64,000 nt of DNA from Gymnodinialimonas ceratoperidinii. Lineage in GTDB: Bacteria; Pseudomonadota; Alphaproteobacteria; Rhodobacterales; Rhodobacteraceae. Position numbers and translations under genes: made by a program. Below are positions 36,792-45,937 of this stretch, in pieces. The stretch spans positions 2,343,501 through 2,407,500 of the forward strand of contig NZ_CP079194.1 of assembly GCF_019297855.1 (NCBI RefSeq). The letters run 5' to 3'. Each line of letters starts with the position of its first letter. The first letter of the stretch is position 1. The notes under the pieces are model-generated. The model did no database searches and was not told the DNA's origin. It saw nothing but the letters and a program-made list of their open reading frames with translations.

Positions 36792-37149
36792 CGGACCGCG
36801 CAAAAGCGCAGGCCCGTCGGCACTCGTTACTCAACTGATTTACGGCAAAGGGGGCAGTCTCTGAAGAGACCGGTCTGCCGTGCCGAAGGCGTAGAACACA
36901 TGCCCTCACCGAGCAACAAACGTGATGCACGAAAATGCCAAACCTGACCAAAAAGACAGGTGAACTATCTGAAACTGTTAGCTGATTTCAGGATACCGGG
37001 ATACAGGTGTATGGAGCGCCCGCGTCGATGACCGCGCGTGTCACGTCGGTTGTGGGAAACCTCCTTGGCTGCGATAATGTCAGAGTAGACGTGCGAGGCG
37101 CGCGAGCCGTCCCGCGCCCAGACACCCCCGGCCCGTCGGGAGGCCTATT
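36792..37149 (+). other. Non-coding stretch between EamA and DUF1638 genes
   Basis: No gene is supported in these 358 bases. Short hairpins occur (GCGCAAAAGCGC near 36799; CCTG...CAGG near 36943-36960). I looked for a cobalamin-riboswitch B12 box because of the neighbouring B12 genes and did not find one. The last bases carry a strong GGGAGG ribosome-binding site for the DUF1638 gene. Confidence 0.5.
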
Positions 37150-37773
37150 ATGATGGACGATACCGATCTCGTTGAGCACGGATTAGCTGTCCCCAAGGCA
37201 GGGCGGGTCCTCCTGCTTGCCTGCGGCGCCCTCGCCCATGAAGTCCTGGCCTTGAAGCGGCTCAACCATTGGGATCACCTCGACCTGCACTGCCTGCCCG
37301 CGAAACTGCACAATACGCCCGACGCGATCCCGGATGCTGTCGAGGCCGCGGTACGCGCCCGGCGCGCGGACTATGACGATGTCTTCGTGCTATACGCCGA
37401 TTGCGGCACCGGCGGGCTGCTGCAAGCGCGTTGTGAAGCCTTGGGCGTCTCGATGCTCGAAGGCCCGCATTGCTACTCCTTCTTTGAGGGCAATCAGGAG
37501 TTCGAAGCCCGCGGAGAAGTCACCAGTTTTTACCTGACCGACTTTCTGGTCAAACAGTTCGATGCGTTTGTGACGAAACCCCTTGGTCTCGACCGCTATC
37601 CCGAGTTGCGGGACATGTATTTCGGCAATTACACGACGCTTGTCTATCAGGCCCAGGTCGATGATCCGGCGCTGACCGAGAAAGCGCGAGGTCACGCGGC
37701 AGACCTCGGGCTCGATTTTGAGCGCAGGTTTACGGGCTATGGCGATTTGCAGGTCGCGCTGTCGCGGTTGTAG
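37150..37773 (+). CDS. DUF1638 protein, linked to the split methionine synthase
   Basis: This 207-residue protein has the DUF1638 features: LLLACGALAHEV near the start, LHNTPDAIPDAV, VLYADCGTGG, GPHCYSFFEG and a C-terminal Y-G-D-L segment. The conserved cysteines and acidic residues hint at a metal or cobalamin ligand. I recall that DUF1638 was linked genetically to the split MetH in Phaeobacter; treat this as recollection. Its place close to bmt and the corrinoid gene agrees. GGGAGG precedes the ATG. Confidence 0.9.
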   Translation: MMDDTDLVEHGLAVPKAGRVLLLACGALAHEVLALKRLNHWDHLDLHCLPAKLHNTPDAIPDAVEAAVRARRADYDDVFVLYADCGTGGLLQARCEALGVSMLEGPHCYSFFEGNQEFEARGEVTSFYLTDFLVKQFDAFVTKPLGLDRYPELRDMYFGNYTTLVYQAQVDDPALTEKARGHAADLGLDFERRFTGYGDLQVALSRL

Positions 37774-37820
37774 CGTAATTTAGTTGGAATATCGGGCGGT
37801 TCTGAGAGGCAGCGGGAAGT

Positions 37821-37888
37821 GGGGCGCTGCCCCCGCTTTCGACCTGGCGGTCGCAAGCTCCCCCGGGATATTTCAGGAACGGGGAAGC
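37821..37888. repeat. Composite palindromic intergenic element, copy 2 (inverted)
   Basis: GGGGCGCTGCCCC at 37821-37833, an imperfect stem CTTTCGACC-TGGC-GGTCGCAAG at 37836-37857, then CCCCCGGGATATTT at 37860-37873 and GGAACGGGGAAGC. It is in opposite orientation to copies 1 and 3 and lies between convergent genes. Confidence 0.8.
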
Positions 37889-37897
37889 TGCGGCAGA

Positions 37898-39667
37898 TCA
37901 GTGGTTGTCGCGGGGGAGGTCCTTGGCGATGCGTTGATAGGCGGTCGCGAGCTCAAGGCAGCCGCCGTCTGCCAGTTGTCCGACATGCTTACGGTAGAGC
38001 TCTTGCCAAGGGGTCTGATGGTGCAGTTCCGGCGCGGTCCAAGCGGCCTTGCGGGCGTTCCACTCGTCGTCAGGCACCAGCGCGTTCAACGTGCCCTCAT
38101 TCAGGTCCAGGCGGACGCGATCCCCGGTTTGCAAATAAGCGAGGCCGCCCCCGACCGTGGCTTCGGGTGAGGCATTGAGGATCGAGGGGCTTTCAGAGGT
38201 GCCTGACTGCCGCCCGTCGCCGACGGTGGGCAAATGCTTGATGCCGTCCATGATCAACGCATCGGGCGGCTGCATGTTCACCACCTCGGCGGACCCGGGG
38301 TAGCCGACGCAGCCGACGCCCCGGATGAAGAGGATGCAGTCATCGTCGATGGCCAGATCGGGATCATTGACGCGGTCGTGGTAATCCTCCGGGCCCTCGA
38401 AGACGATGGCGCGACCCTCGTAGCGGTTGTTCTTCAGGAAGCGCGCGCGGAAGTCGGCGGAAATCACACTGGTCTTCATCAGGGCGCTGTCGAAGAGATT
38501 GCCGGTCAGCACCGCGAAGCCCGCCTCCTCGCGCATCGGGTTGTCCACCGGGCGGATCACGTCCTCATCGCGACTTTTCGAGCTGCCAAGCGTCTCCTGC
38601 AGCGACTTGCCGGATGCCGTCATCACCGAGCCATCCAGCAGCCCCGCGCGGTGCAATTCGCCCATCACCGCGGGCACACCGCCCGCGCGGAAGAAGCTCT
38701 CGCCCAGGTACTCGCCTGCCGGCTGCAGATTCACCAGAAGCGGCAGCGCGTGGCCGATTTTCTCCCAATCGCTGACGTGCAATTCGACGCCCGCGTGGCG
38801 CGCCAGTGCCTGGAGATGCGGCGGCGCATTGGTCGAGCCTCCGATCGCCGTGTTGACCTTGATCGCGTTCTCGAAGGCGGCGCGCGTCAGGATGTCGGAG
38901 GGCTTGAGGTCCTCCTCCACCATCTCCACCGCGCGGCGTCCTGTGAGGTAGGCCATCTCCATCCGCTCGCGGAACGGCGCCGGGATCGCCGCGGCGCCGG
39001 GCAATGTCATGCCGAGCGCCTCTGCCAGCGCGTTCATCGTCGAGGCGGTTCCCATCGTGTTGCAATGGCCGAGCGAAGGTGAGGAGGCGCAGGCCATCTG
39101 CATGAATTCCTCGTAGTCGATCTCGCCGGTGGCCAGCAGGCGCCGCCCCTCCCAGATCGCGGTGCCCGAGCCTGCGCGCTTGCCGCGGAACCAGCCGTCA
39201 AGCATCGGCCCGCCGTTCAGTGCAATCGCCGGGATGTCGACCGTCGCCGCCCCCATCAGCATCGCGGGGGTGGTCTTGTCACAACCGGTCGTCAGGACGA
39301 CGCCATCCAGCGGGTAGCCGTGCAGGACTTCCACGAGCGAGAGATACTGCAGGTTGCGATCCAGCGCCGCCGTGGGCCGCTTGCCGGTCTCCTGGATCGG
39401 ATGCACCGGAAACTCCAACGGAATGCCGCCGCCATCGCGAATGCCTGCCTTGATCCGGTCCATCAAGAACACGTGGATCTTGTTGCAGGGCACGAGATCG
39501 CTGCCCGTCTGTGCGATCCCGACAATCGGCTTGTCCGCCTGCAGCTCGCCACGGGTGAACGCCTGGTTCTGGTACCGCTCCAGATACAAGGCGGTCATGC
39601 CTGGGTTGTTCGGATTATCGAACCACTCCTGAGAGCGGTAGCGGCGGCGCGCGCGGGTATCAGCCAT
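37898..39667 (-). CDS. IlvD/Edd-family sugar-acid dehydratase (L-arabonate dehydratase-like)
   Basis: This 589-residue dehydratase starts near YRSQEWFDNP, typical of the sugar-acid branch of the family. The three [2Fe-2S] ligands are Cys61 (LVPCNK), Cys129 (TTGCDK) and Cys202 (LGHCNTMG), nearly the same positions as in characterised pentonate dehydratases, and the serine in GTSESPSIL is the likely catalytic base. It converts a sugar acid to a 2-keto-3-deoxy acid; the exact substrate (arabonate, xylonate or another) cannot be fixed. I chose ATG 39667. It lies downstream of the fds operon on the same strand with a 183-base gap. Confidence 0.9.
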   Translation of the reverse strand: MADTRARRRYRSQEWFDNPNNPGMTALYLERYQNQAFTRGELQADKPIVGIAQTGSDLVPCNKIHVFLMDRIKAGIRDGGGIPLEFPVHPIQETGKRPTAALDRNLQYLSLVEVLHGYPLDGVVLTTGCDKTTPAMLMGAATVDIPAIALNGGPMLDGWFRGKRAGSGTAIWEGRRLLATGEIDYEEFMQMACASSPSLGHCNTMGTASTMNALAEALGMTLPGAAAIPAPFRERMEMAYLTGRRAVEMVEEDLKPSDILTRAAFENAIKVNTAIGGSTNAPPHLQALARHAGVELHVSDWEKIGHALPLLVNLQPAGEYLGESFFRAGGVPAVMGELHRAGLLDGSVMTASGKSLQETLGSSKSRDEDVIRPVDNPMREEAGFAVLTGNLFDSALMKTSVISADFRARFLKNNRYEGRAIVFEGPEDYHDRVNDPDLAIDDDCILFIRGVGCVGYPGSAEVVNMQPPDALIMDGIKHLPTVGDGRQSGTSESPSILNASPEATVGGGLAYLQTGDRVRLDLNEGTLNALVPDDEWNARKAAWTAPELHHQTPWQELYRKHVGQLADGGCLELATAYQRIAKDLPRDNH

Positions 39668-39850
39668 GGATGGTTCCACTATTTGAAACTTAGGGTCAAA
39701 TGTTGAAACCACCCTAGCCCGTGATGAGGCCGCGCCTCAAGCCCGGAACGCAGGGCGCTGGCACCCCGGTGCTCCTTCATCTTGGCAAATACAACTCAAT
39801 CCCGCCCTCCCCACACCTCCCGACGCGGGCAGCGGCTCGGACGCCTAGCC

Positions 39851-40054
39851 TCAAATCATCGGCAGCGCATCACGGACCAGCGGCGACAGATCCGTATCAT
39901 CCTCGGCCGCCCGCGCCTTCAAGGCCGCGCGCATTTCAGGACCCCAGAAATCGTTGAGATGCGTGGCCACCCGCTCTGCCTGATCCGAGCCAGGCTGCGT
40001 GGCGAAGAAGCTGGCGATCTGGTTGGCCATGCGGGTCAGTTTGTCATGCGGCAT
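39851..40054 (-). CDS. fdsD: Formate dehydrogenase subunit delta
   Basis: This 67-residue helical protein starts MPHDKLTRMANQIASFF and has the family segment HLNDFWGPEMR. It is the small accessory subunit needed for a stable, active FdsGBA complex. Its start overlaps the fdhD gene by 11 bases, giving the order fdsG-fdsB-fdsA-fdhD-fdsD known from Rhodobacter capsulatus. Confidence 0.93.
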   Translation of the reverse strand: MPHDKLTRMANQIASFFATQPGSDQAERVATHLNDFWGPEMRAALKARAAEDDTDLSPLVRDALPMI

Positions 40055-40853
40055 CAGTCTGGCTCCGGTCGATCCGTTGCGAATGGGTGAATGTCTCGAG
40101 CCGTCCATCGCGGGCGAAGGCGGCGATTGTCAGGTTGGCGGCCTCGGCCATGCGGAGCGCATGGGCGGTCGGGGCGGAGACGGCGATTAGGATCGGGCAG
40201 CCGAGCAGCACCGTCTTCTGCACCATCTCGACCGAGACGCGGCTCGTCAGGACGATGGCGCCCGCCATGGGGTCGAGCCTCTCGCGCTGCATCGCGCCCA
40301 CCAATTTGTCGAGCGCGTTGTGGCGGCCTACGTCTTCGCACGCCAGAACGATCCCCTGCCCCGGCACGAGGAAGCCTGCTGCATGAACCGCCTGTGTGAG
40401 GTCATGGAGCGGCTGGTGATCGCGAAGCAGGTCCGGCCCCGAGGCGGCAGTCGTCGCGTCCATGGCGCGCCCCTCGGGCAGCACCGGCAAGGCCCGCAGT
40501 GCCTCCTCCAGCGAGTCGATTCCGCAAAGGCCGCAGCCCACCGGCCCCATCATCGCACGCCGCCGCGCGCCGAGGGCCTCGGCCACCGCATCTGCCACCC
40601 AGAGACGCGCCTCGATGCCCGCCTCAAGCTCGACGATCTCCACCCGCTCGATCTGCTCCGGGGTTGCAAAGCCCTCGGTGAACGCAAAGCCCACGGCGAA
40701 ATCCTCGAGATCCGAGGGCGAGCACATCATCACCGCTTGAGTCGTTCCGTTGACTGTCACGGCGACAGGCGTCTCCTCCGGCAGGGACCGCATGACCTTG
40801 CGCGATCCCTCCTTTCCGTGGGCCACGGCCGCTATGGAGCGACTGGCCTTCAC
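40044..40853 (-). CDS. fdhD: Formate dehydrogenase accessory sulfurtransferase FdhD (FdsC)
   Basis: FdhD/FdsC passes sulfur to and helps insert the molybdenum cofactor into formate dehydrogenase. The 269-residue protein carries the C-x-x-C motif at Cys107/Cys110 (GCGLCGID), the GRHNALDK loop (near 198) and LTSRVSVEMVQK. The start is GTG 40853, coupled by a four-base GTGA overlap to the fdsA stop. Upstream in-frame starts would lie inside fdsA. Confidence 0.95.
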   Translation of the reverse strand: MKASRSIAAVAHGKEGSRKVMRSLPEETPVAVTVNGTTQAVMMCSPSDLEDFAVGFAFTEGFATPEQIERVEIVELEAGIEARLWVADAVAEALGARRRAMMGPVGCGLCGIDSLEEALRALPVLPEGRAMDATTAASGPDLLRDHQPLHDLTQAVHAAGFLVPGQGIVLACEDVGRHNALDKLVGAMQRERLDPMAGAIVLTSRVSVEMVQKTVLLGCPILIAVSAPTAHALRMAEAANLTIAAFARDGRLETFTHSQRIDRSQTDAA

Positions 40854-43741
40854 TCGGCCGCCGTTTCGATCCGGCGCGACATCGCCGCTTGCGCATTGTA
40901 CTCGCGCTGCCATTCCGTCGGTCCGTTCGACAGACCCACCTGCACCGCCGTCACCTTGTATTCCGGGCAATTGGTGGCCCAGTCGGAATGATCCGTGGTG
41001 ATGACGTTGGCCTGCGTGTCGGGGTGATGGAAGGTCGTATAGACCACCCCCGGAACGACCCGGTCGGTCAGGGTCGCCCGCAACGAGGTCTCGCCCGCGC
41101 GGCTGGCCAGTTTGACCCAATCGCCCTCCTTGATCCCGCGCACCTCGGCGTCGTGGGGGTGGATTTCGAGCACGTCCTGGTCATGCCAAATCACATTGTC
41201 CGTCCGACGCGTCTGGGCACCCACGTTATACTGCGACAGGATCCGCCCCGTCGTCAGCAGAAGCGGGAACCGCGGGCCGGAGCGCTCGTCGGTGGGAATA
41301 TATTCGGTCACGATGAACCGCCCCTTGCCGCGCACGAAACCGTCCACGTGCATGATCGGCGAGCCGTCGGGCGCCGCGTCGTTGCAGGGCCACTGAACCG
41401 AGCCACGCTCTTCCAGCATCGCGTAGTTCACGTTGGCGAAGCCCGGCGTCGTCTCGGAGATTTCGTCCATGATTTGGCTCGGATGGGTGTAGTGCCAATC
41501 GGCCCCCATGGCCTTCGCCAAGAGCTGCGTGACCTCCCAATCGGCATAGCCGTTGCGCGGCTTCATCACTTCGCGCACCCGGTTGATCCGACGCTCGGCG
41601 TTGGTAAACGTGCCGTCCTTTTCGAGAAAGGTCGAGCCCGGCAGGAAGACATGGGCGTAGTTCGCCGTCTCGTTCAGGAAAAGGTCGTGGACGATGACGC
41701 ACTCCATAGCCGCGAGGCCGGCGGCCACGTGGTGGGTGTCGGGATCGGACTGCAGGATATCCTCGCCCTGGCAATAGAGGCCCTTGAAGGAGCCGCTCAC
41801 TGCGGCATCGAGCATGTTTGGAATGCGCAGGCCCGGCTCCGGGTCGATTTCCACGCCCCACCGGCTCTCGAACACGGCGCGGACTTCGTCGCCCTTCACG
41901 TGGCGATAGCCCGGCAACTCGTGCGGGAAAGAGCCCATGTCACAAGCACCCTGCACGTTGTTCTGACCGCGCAGGGGGTTCACCCCCACGCCCTCGCGCC
42001 CGAGGTTGCCGGTCAGCATGGCGAGGTTAGCGATCCCCATGACGGTGGTGGAGCCCTGGCTGTGCTCGGTCACGCCGAGGCCGTAGTAAATCGCCCCGTT
42101 GCCACCGGTCGCATAAAGTCGGGCCGCCGCGCGCAGCTCCTCCGCCGGGACACCGGTGAGCATCTCGGTCATCTCGGGCGAATGGCGCACGTCGCGGACG
42201 AACTCGGCATATTCCTCGAACTCGTTCCAGTCGCAGCGCTCGCGGATGAAGGCCTCGTCGTAGAGCTTCTCGTCCACGATCACATGGGCCATCGCCGTGA
42301 CCACGGCCACGTTGGTACCCGGACGCAGCGGCAGGTGGTGGGCCGCCTCGATATGGGCCGAGCGCACCACGTCCGTCTTGCGCGGGTCGATGACGATCAA
42401 CTTCGCGCCCTGGCGCACCCGCTTTTTCAGGCGCGAGCCGAAGACGGGGTGGGCGTCGGTGGGATTGGCCCCGATGATCACGGCGACATCGACATGCTCG
42501 ACCGAGTCGAAGTTCTGCGTCCCGGCGCTGGTGCCGAAGGTCTGCCCCAACCCGTAGCCGGTGGGCGAATGGCACACCCGCGCGCAGGTATCGGTGTTGT
42601 TGTTGAGGAAGACGCCTCGCGCCAGCTTCTGGACGAGGTAGGTTTCCTCGTTGGTGCAGCGCGAGGAGGTGATGACCCCGATCGACTTGCGCCCGTATTT
42701 CTCCTGCAACCCGCGCATCCGATTAGCCGCGAAACCAATGGCCTCTTCCCAAGAGACCTCCTTCCAAGGCTGGTCGATGCTGTCGCGGATCATCGGGTTC
42801 AGCACCCGGTCCGAGTGGTTGGCATAGCCATAGGCGAAGCGACCCTTGACGCAGGAATGGCCCCGGTTGGCCTCGCCATGCTTGTAGGGCACCATCCGCA
42901 CCAGCTCATCGCCATTCAGCTCCGCCTTGAACGAGCACCCTACCCCGCAATAGGCGCAGGTGGTGATCACCGAGCGCTCGGGCGTGCCCAGTTCGATCAC
43001 CGACTTCTCCTGCAACGTCGCCGTCGGGCAGGCCTGAACGCAGGCGCCGCAAGAGACACAGTCGGAGGTCAGAAACTCATCCAGCGGCCCGCCGGCAGAC
43101 ACCCGGCTCTCGAAACCGCGCCCCTCGATCGTCAGCGCGAAGGTGCCCTGCACCTCCTCGCAAGCCCGCACACAACGCGAGCAGACGATACACTTCGACG
43201 GATCGTAGGTGAAATACGGGTTGCTGTCGTCCTTGGCGATCCACTCCGGGTTCGCCTCACCGCCCTGACGCGGTTCGAAATGGTTTGCCAGGCCGCCCGC
43301 CTCGGGCGCCTCGTAGCGCACGTCGCGCAGGCCCACGGCGCCCGCCATGTCCTGCAACTCGCAATCGCCATTGGCCGCACAGGTCAGGCAATCCAGAGGA
43401 TGGTCGGAGATGTAGAGCTCCATCACCCCCTTGCGGATCTTCTTCACCTTGGACGATTGCGTACGTACCGCCATGCCCTCGGCCACCGGCGTCGTGCAGG
43501 AAGCCGGCGTCCCGCGCCGCCCCTCGATCTCCACGACGCAAAGGCGACAGGAGCCAAAAGCCTCGACACTATCGGTCGCGCAAAGCTTGGGGATCGACAG
43601 ACCCGCCTCGGCCGCCGCCCGCATCACGGAGGTGCCCTCGGGCACCGTCACCGCGAAGCCGTCGATGGTCAGCGTCACCGGCGCCCCGACCTTGGCAGGG
43701 GTGCCGAAATCCCGATCGTCCGGAATAATGAAATCCTTCAT
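40850..43741 (-). CDS. fdsA: NAD-dependent formate dehydrogenase alpha subunit
   Basis: This catalytic molybdenum subunit oxidises formate to CO2. In order along the 963 residues: a [2Fe-2S] domain (Cys54, 65, 68, 82), a His-Cys [4Fe-4S] site (HPLDCLTCAANGDC, 114-127), two [4Fe-4S] clusters (CIVCSRCVRAC, 184-194, and CVSCGACVQAC, 228-238), a fourth cluster (CAYCGVGC, 262-269) and the bis-MGD domain with the metal-ligand Cys386 in TDTCARVCHS, the same number as in the Rhodobacter capsulatus enzyme. It passes electrons to FdsB. A 109-base gap with a palindromic element separates it from fdsB. Confidence 0.97.
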   Translation of the reverse strand: MKDFIIPDDRDFGTPAKVGAPVTLTIDGFAVTVPEGTSVMRAAAEAGLSIPKLCATDSVEAFGSCRLCVVEIEGRRGTPASCTTPVAEGMAVRTQSSKVKKIRKGVMELYISDHPLDCLTCAANGDCELQDMAGAVGLRDVRYEAPEAGGLANHFEPRQGGEANPEWIAKDDSNPYFTYDPSKCIVCSRCVRACEEVQGTFALTIEGRGFESRVSAGGPLDEFLTSDCVSCGACVQACPTATLQEKSVIELGTPERSVITTCAYCGVGCSFKAELNGDELVRMVPYKHGEANRGHSCVKGRFAYGYANHSDRVLNPMIRDSIDQPWKEVSWEEAIGFAANRMRGLQEKYGRKSIGVITSSRCTNEETYLVQKLARGVFLNNNTDTCARVCHSPTGYGLGQTFGTSAGTQNFDSVEHVDVAVIIGANPTDAHPVFGSRLKKRVRQGAKLIVIDPRKTDVVRSAHIEAAHHLPLRPGTNVAVVTAMAHVIVDEKLYDEAFIRERCDWNEFEEYAEFVRDVRHSPEMTEMLTGVPAEELRAAARLYATGGNGAIYYGLGVTEHSQGSTTVMGIANLAMLTGNLGREGVGVNPLRGQNNVQGACDMGSFPHELPGYRHVKGDEVRAVFESRWGVEIDPEPGLRIPNMLDAAVSGSFKGLYCQGEDILQSDPDTHHVAAGLAAMECVIVHDLFLNETANYAHVFLPGSTFLEKDGTFTNAERRINRVREVMKPRNGYADWEVTQLLAKAMGADWHYTHPSQIMDEISETTPGFANVNYAMLEERGSVQWPCNDAAPDGSPIMHVDGFVRGKGRFIVTEYIPTDERSGPRFPLLLTTGRILSQYNVGAQTRRTDNVIWHDQDVLEIHPHDAEVRGIKEGDWVKLASRAGETSLRATLTDRVVPGVVYTTFHHPDTQANVITTDHSDWATNCPEYKVTAVQVGLSNGPTEWQREYNAQAAMSRRIETAAE

Positions 43742-43758
43742 GCCACCACGCTCCCTGC

Positions 43759-43835
43759 GCTTCCTCGTTCATCAAATATCCCGGGGGTATGGGGGCAGCG
43801 CCCCCATCCGGTCGCCGACGCAGTCGGCGAAAGAC
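43759..43835. repeat. Composite palindromic element, copy 3, inside the fds operon
   Basis: CAAATATCCCGGGGG at 43773-43787, GGGGGCAGCGCCCCC at 43791-43805 and a following hairpin CGCCGAC-GCA-GTCGGCG at 43813-43829. It lies between fdsB and fdsA, so it would be transcribed within the operon mRNA. Confidence 0.8.
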
Positions 43836-43850
43836 CTGCCAAAGACACGC

Positions 43851-45347
43851 TCATTCAGCTGCCTCCTTCACGCCTGCGAATTCCTCAGGGAACTGCTCCA
43901 ACGCGCTCATCACCGGGTAGGGCGTGAAGCCGCCCAGGGCGCAAAGAGAGCCGTCCTTCATCGTTTCGCAAAGATCCACCAGCAGCGGGATCGCCGTGGC
44001 GTCTCCCTCCGCGATCCGGTCGAGCGTTTCCACACCCCGGACCGAGCCGATGCGGCAGGGCGTACACTTGCCACAGCTTTCGATCGCGCAGAACTCCATC
44101 GCGAAACGGGCCATGCCGAGCATGTCGGCACTGTCGTCGAATACTACCACACCTGCGTGTCCGATCAAACCGCCGGCGCCGTCGAAGGGCTCGTAGGCGA
44201 AGGGCGTGTCGAATTTCTCCGGCGCGAAATAAGCGCCGAGCGGCCCGCCCACCTGCACCGCCTTCACCGGCCGCCCCGTCGCGGTACCGCCTGCGATATC
44301 GTTCACCAACTCGCCAAGCGGCATGCCGAAAGCGGTCTCGAAGAGGCCTCCGTGCTTCACGTTGCCCGCGATCTGGATCGGCATCGTGCCCTTGGACCGG
44401 CCGAGCCCGAAGCTCGCGTAGTGCGCGGCACCCTTCTCGAAGATCACCGGCACGGTCGCCAGCGAGATCACGTTGTTGACGACGGTCGGACGGCCCAAGA
44501 ACCCCTCCAGCGCAGGCAACGGCGGCTTCGCGCGCACCACGCCGCGCTTGCCTTCCAGCGAGTTCAGCAGCGAGGTTTCCTCACCGCAAACATAAGCGCC
44601 GGCGCCCACGCGCACCTCGATATCGAATTCACGCGGTGAGTGAAGAACGCGCCCCAAGAGGTTGTTTTCACGCGCAATAACCAGCGCCTCGTTCATCACT
44701 TCGATTGCATCCGGATACTCGGACCGCAGGTAGATGTAGCCCTTCGTAGCGCCGACCCCGAGGCCCGCGATCACCATGCCTTCGATCAGGCAGAAGGGAT
44801 CGCCCTCCATGATCATCCGGTCCGCGAAAGTGCCGCTGTCGCCCTCGTCGGCGTTGCACACGATGTACTTCTGCGGCGCCTCGGCAAGGCGCACCGTGTT
44901 CCACTTGATGCCGGTCGGGAAGCCCGCGCCGCCGCGACCGCGCAACCCGGACTCGGTGACATGGGTCGTGATGTCCTCGGCGCTCATCGCCAGCGCGTTG
45001 CGCAGCCCCGTCAGGCCCCCGTGAGCCTCGTAGTCTGCCAGCGAGAGCGGGTCGATGACACCGCAGCGCTGGAACGTCAGCCGGTTCTGCTTCGCATAGA
45101 ACGGGATCTCTTCCACGACACCGAGGCTCTCCGCGCTGCCGTCCATGATCGCGGGAATGTCATCCACCGTGACCGCGCCGTAGCCGATCCGCTGCCCATC
45201 CCGCTCGACCTCGACGAGCGGCTCCAGCCAGATCATGCCGCGCGTCCCGTTGCGCACCACCTCGGCACCGGCGGCGGCAAAAGCGGCGGCAACATCATCG
45301 GCGCCGAGCGCCTTTGCGGCGGCATCGCGGGGAACATAGACCTTCAT
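43851..45347 (-). CDS. fdsB: NAD-dependent formate dehydrogenase beta subunit
   Basis: This 498-residue NuoF-like subunit carries FMN and the NAD site. The N-terminal thioredoxin-like [2Fe-2S]-type region (about 1-90) precedes the FMN/NAD domain with GRGGAGFPTG (near 137), NADEGDSGTF and GAYVCGEETSL; the C-terminal [4Fe-4S] site is ESCGKCTPCR, with a further Cys in GSLCALG. The start at 45347 overlaps the fdsG stop by four bases (ATGA). Confidence 0.96.
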   Translation of the reverse strand: MKVYVPRDAAAKALGADDVAAAFAAAGAEVVRNGTRGMIWLEPLVEVERDGQRIGYGAVTVDDIPAIMDGSAESLGVVEEIPFYAKQNRLTFQRCGVIDPLSLADYEAHGGLTGLRNALAMSAEDITTHVTESGLRGRGGAGFPTGIKWNTVRLAEAPQKYIVCNADEGDSGTFADRMIMEGDPFCLIEGMVIAGLGVGATKGYIYLRSEYPDAIEVMNEALVIARENNLLGRVLHSPREFDIEVRVGAGAYVCGEETSLLNSLEGKRGVVRAKPPLPALEGFLGRPTVVNNVISLATVPVIFEKGAAHYASFGLGRSKGTMPIQIAGNVKHGGLFETAFGMPLGELVNDIAGGTATGRPVKAVQVGGPLGAYFAPEKFDTPFAYEPFDGAGGLIGHAGVVVFDDSADMLGMARFAMEFCAIESCGKCTPCRIGSVRGVETLDRIAEGDATAIPLLVDLCETMKDGSLCALGGFTPYPVMSALEQFPEEFAGVKEAAE

Positions 45348-45811
45348 CGCGCAACCTCCGCCGCCAGAGCCTCGGCCGTGACGCGCCCCTTGACCTTGCC
45401 GTCGATCATCGCCGCCGGCCCGCAGGCGCAAAGACCGAGGCAATAGATCGGCTCGACCGTCAGCCCGCCATCGGGCGCGGTCTCGTTCCAGCCGAGCCCG
45501 AGCTTGGCCAGCAACGCCTCGGACATCTCGTTCGCGCCCATCGCCTGACATGCCTCTGCACGGCAGATTTTCAGGACCCGCGCGCCCGCAGGCTTGCGCC
45601 GAAAATCGTGATAAAAGGAGATGACGCCGTGCAATTCGGCCTCGGTGATGTTGAGCGCTTCGGCAATCGGCGCGCGCGCGGCATCGGGAACATAGCCGAA
45701 AGCCGCCTGCACATCATGCAGGATCGGCAGCAGAGGCCCCTCCAAGTGCATGTTTCGTTGGATAATTTCGCTGATCTCGGATGGATCGTGCGGGGCTGGC
45801 GAGGCTGACAT
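45344..45811 (-). CDS. fdsG: NAD-dependent formate dehydrogenase gamma subunit
   Basis: This 155-residue NuoE-like thioredoxin-fold subunit has a [2Fe-2S] site formed by cysteines in ICRAEACQAMG and YCLGLCACGP. It is the first gene of the fds operon. CGGAG precedes the ATG by about seven bases. A long inverted repeat lies 49 to 89 bases upstream of the start and is a likely regulator site. Confidence 0.96.
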   Translation of the reverse strand: MSASPAPHDPSEISEIIQRNMHLEGPLLPILHDVQAAFGYVPDAARAPIAEALNITEAELHGVISFYHDFRRKPAGARVLKICRAEACQAMGANEMSEALLAKLGLGWNETAPDGGLTVEPIYCLGLCACGPAAMIDGKVKGRVTAEALAAEVAR

Positions 45812-45859
45812 GGCGTGCTCCGAATGGTGTGCCCGTTGTATGGGACTCAGTCATTCAGC

Positions 45860-45900
45860 ATTCAATATCGCAATCCCGTTGGACGATTGAGATATTCAAT
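45860..45900 (-). promoter_or_regulatory. Probable LysR operator of the fds operon
   Basis: The arms ATTCAATATCGCAATC (45860-45875) and GATTGAGATATTCAAT (45885-45900) match as an inverted repeat at 14 of 16 positions around a nine-base spacer. The centre holds a T-N11-A core (AATC-N9-GATT), the usual LysR-type site. It lies between the regulator gene and fdsG. Confidence 0.7.
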
Positions 45901-45937
45901 CAAGAAGGCGCCCGCTCGCGGCACCCGGAAAGCGGCC

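Noticed and set aside
36792..37149. Possible cobalamin riboswitch before DUF1638
   Set aside because: No B12 box or conserved core was found on reading; only short unrelated hairpins are present.
40889..43927. Very long open frame antisense to fdsA (about 1000 codons)
   Set aside because: It mirrors the strongly supported fdsA gene; long antisense frames are expected in GC-rich genes because stop codons are scarce. It has no start signal or recognisable domain.
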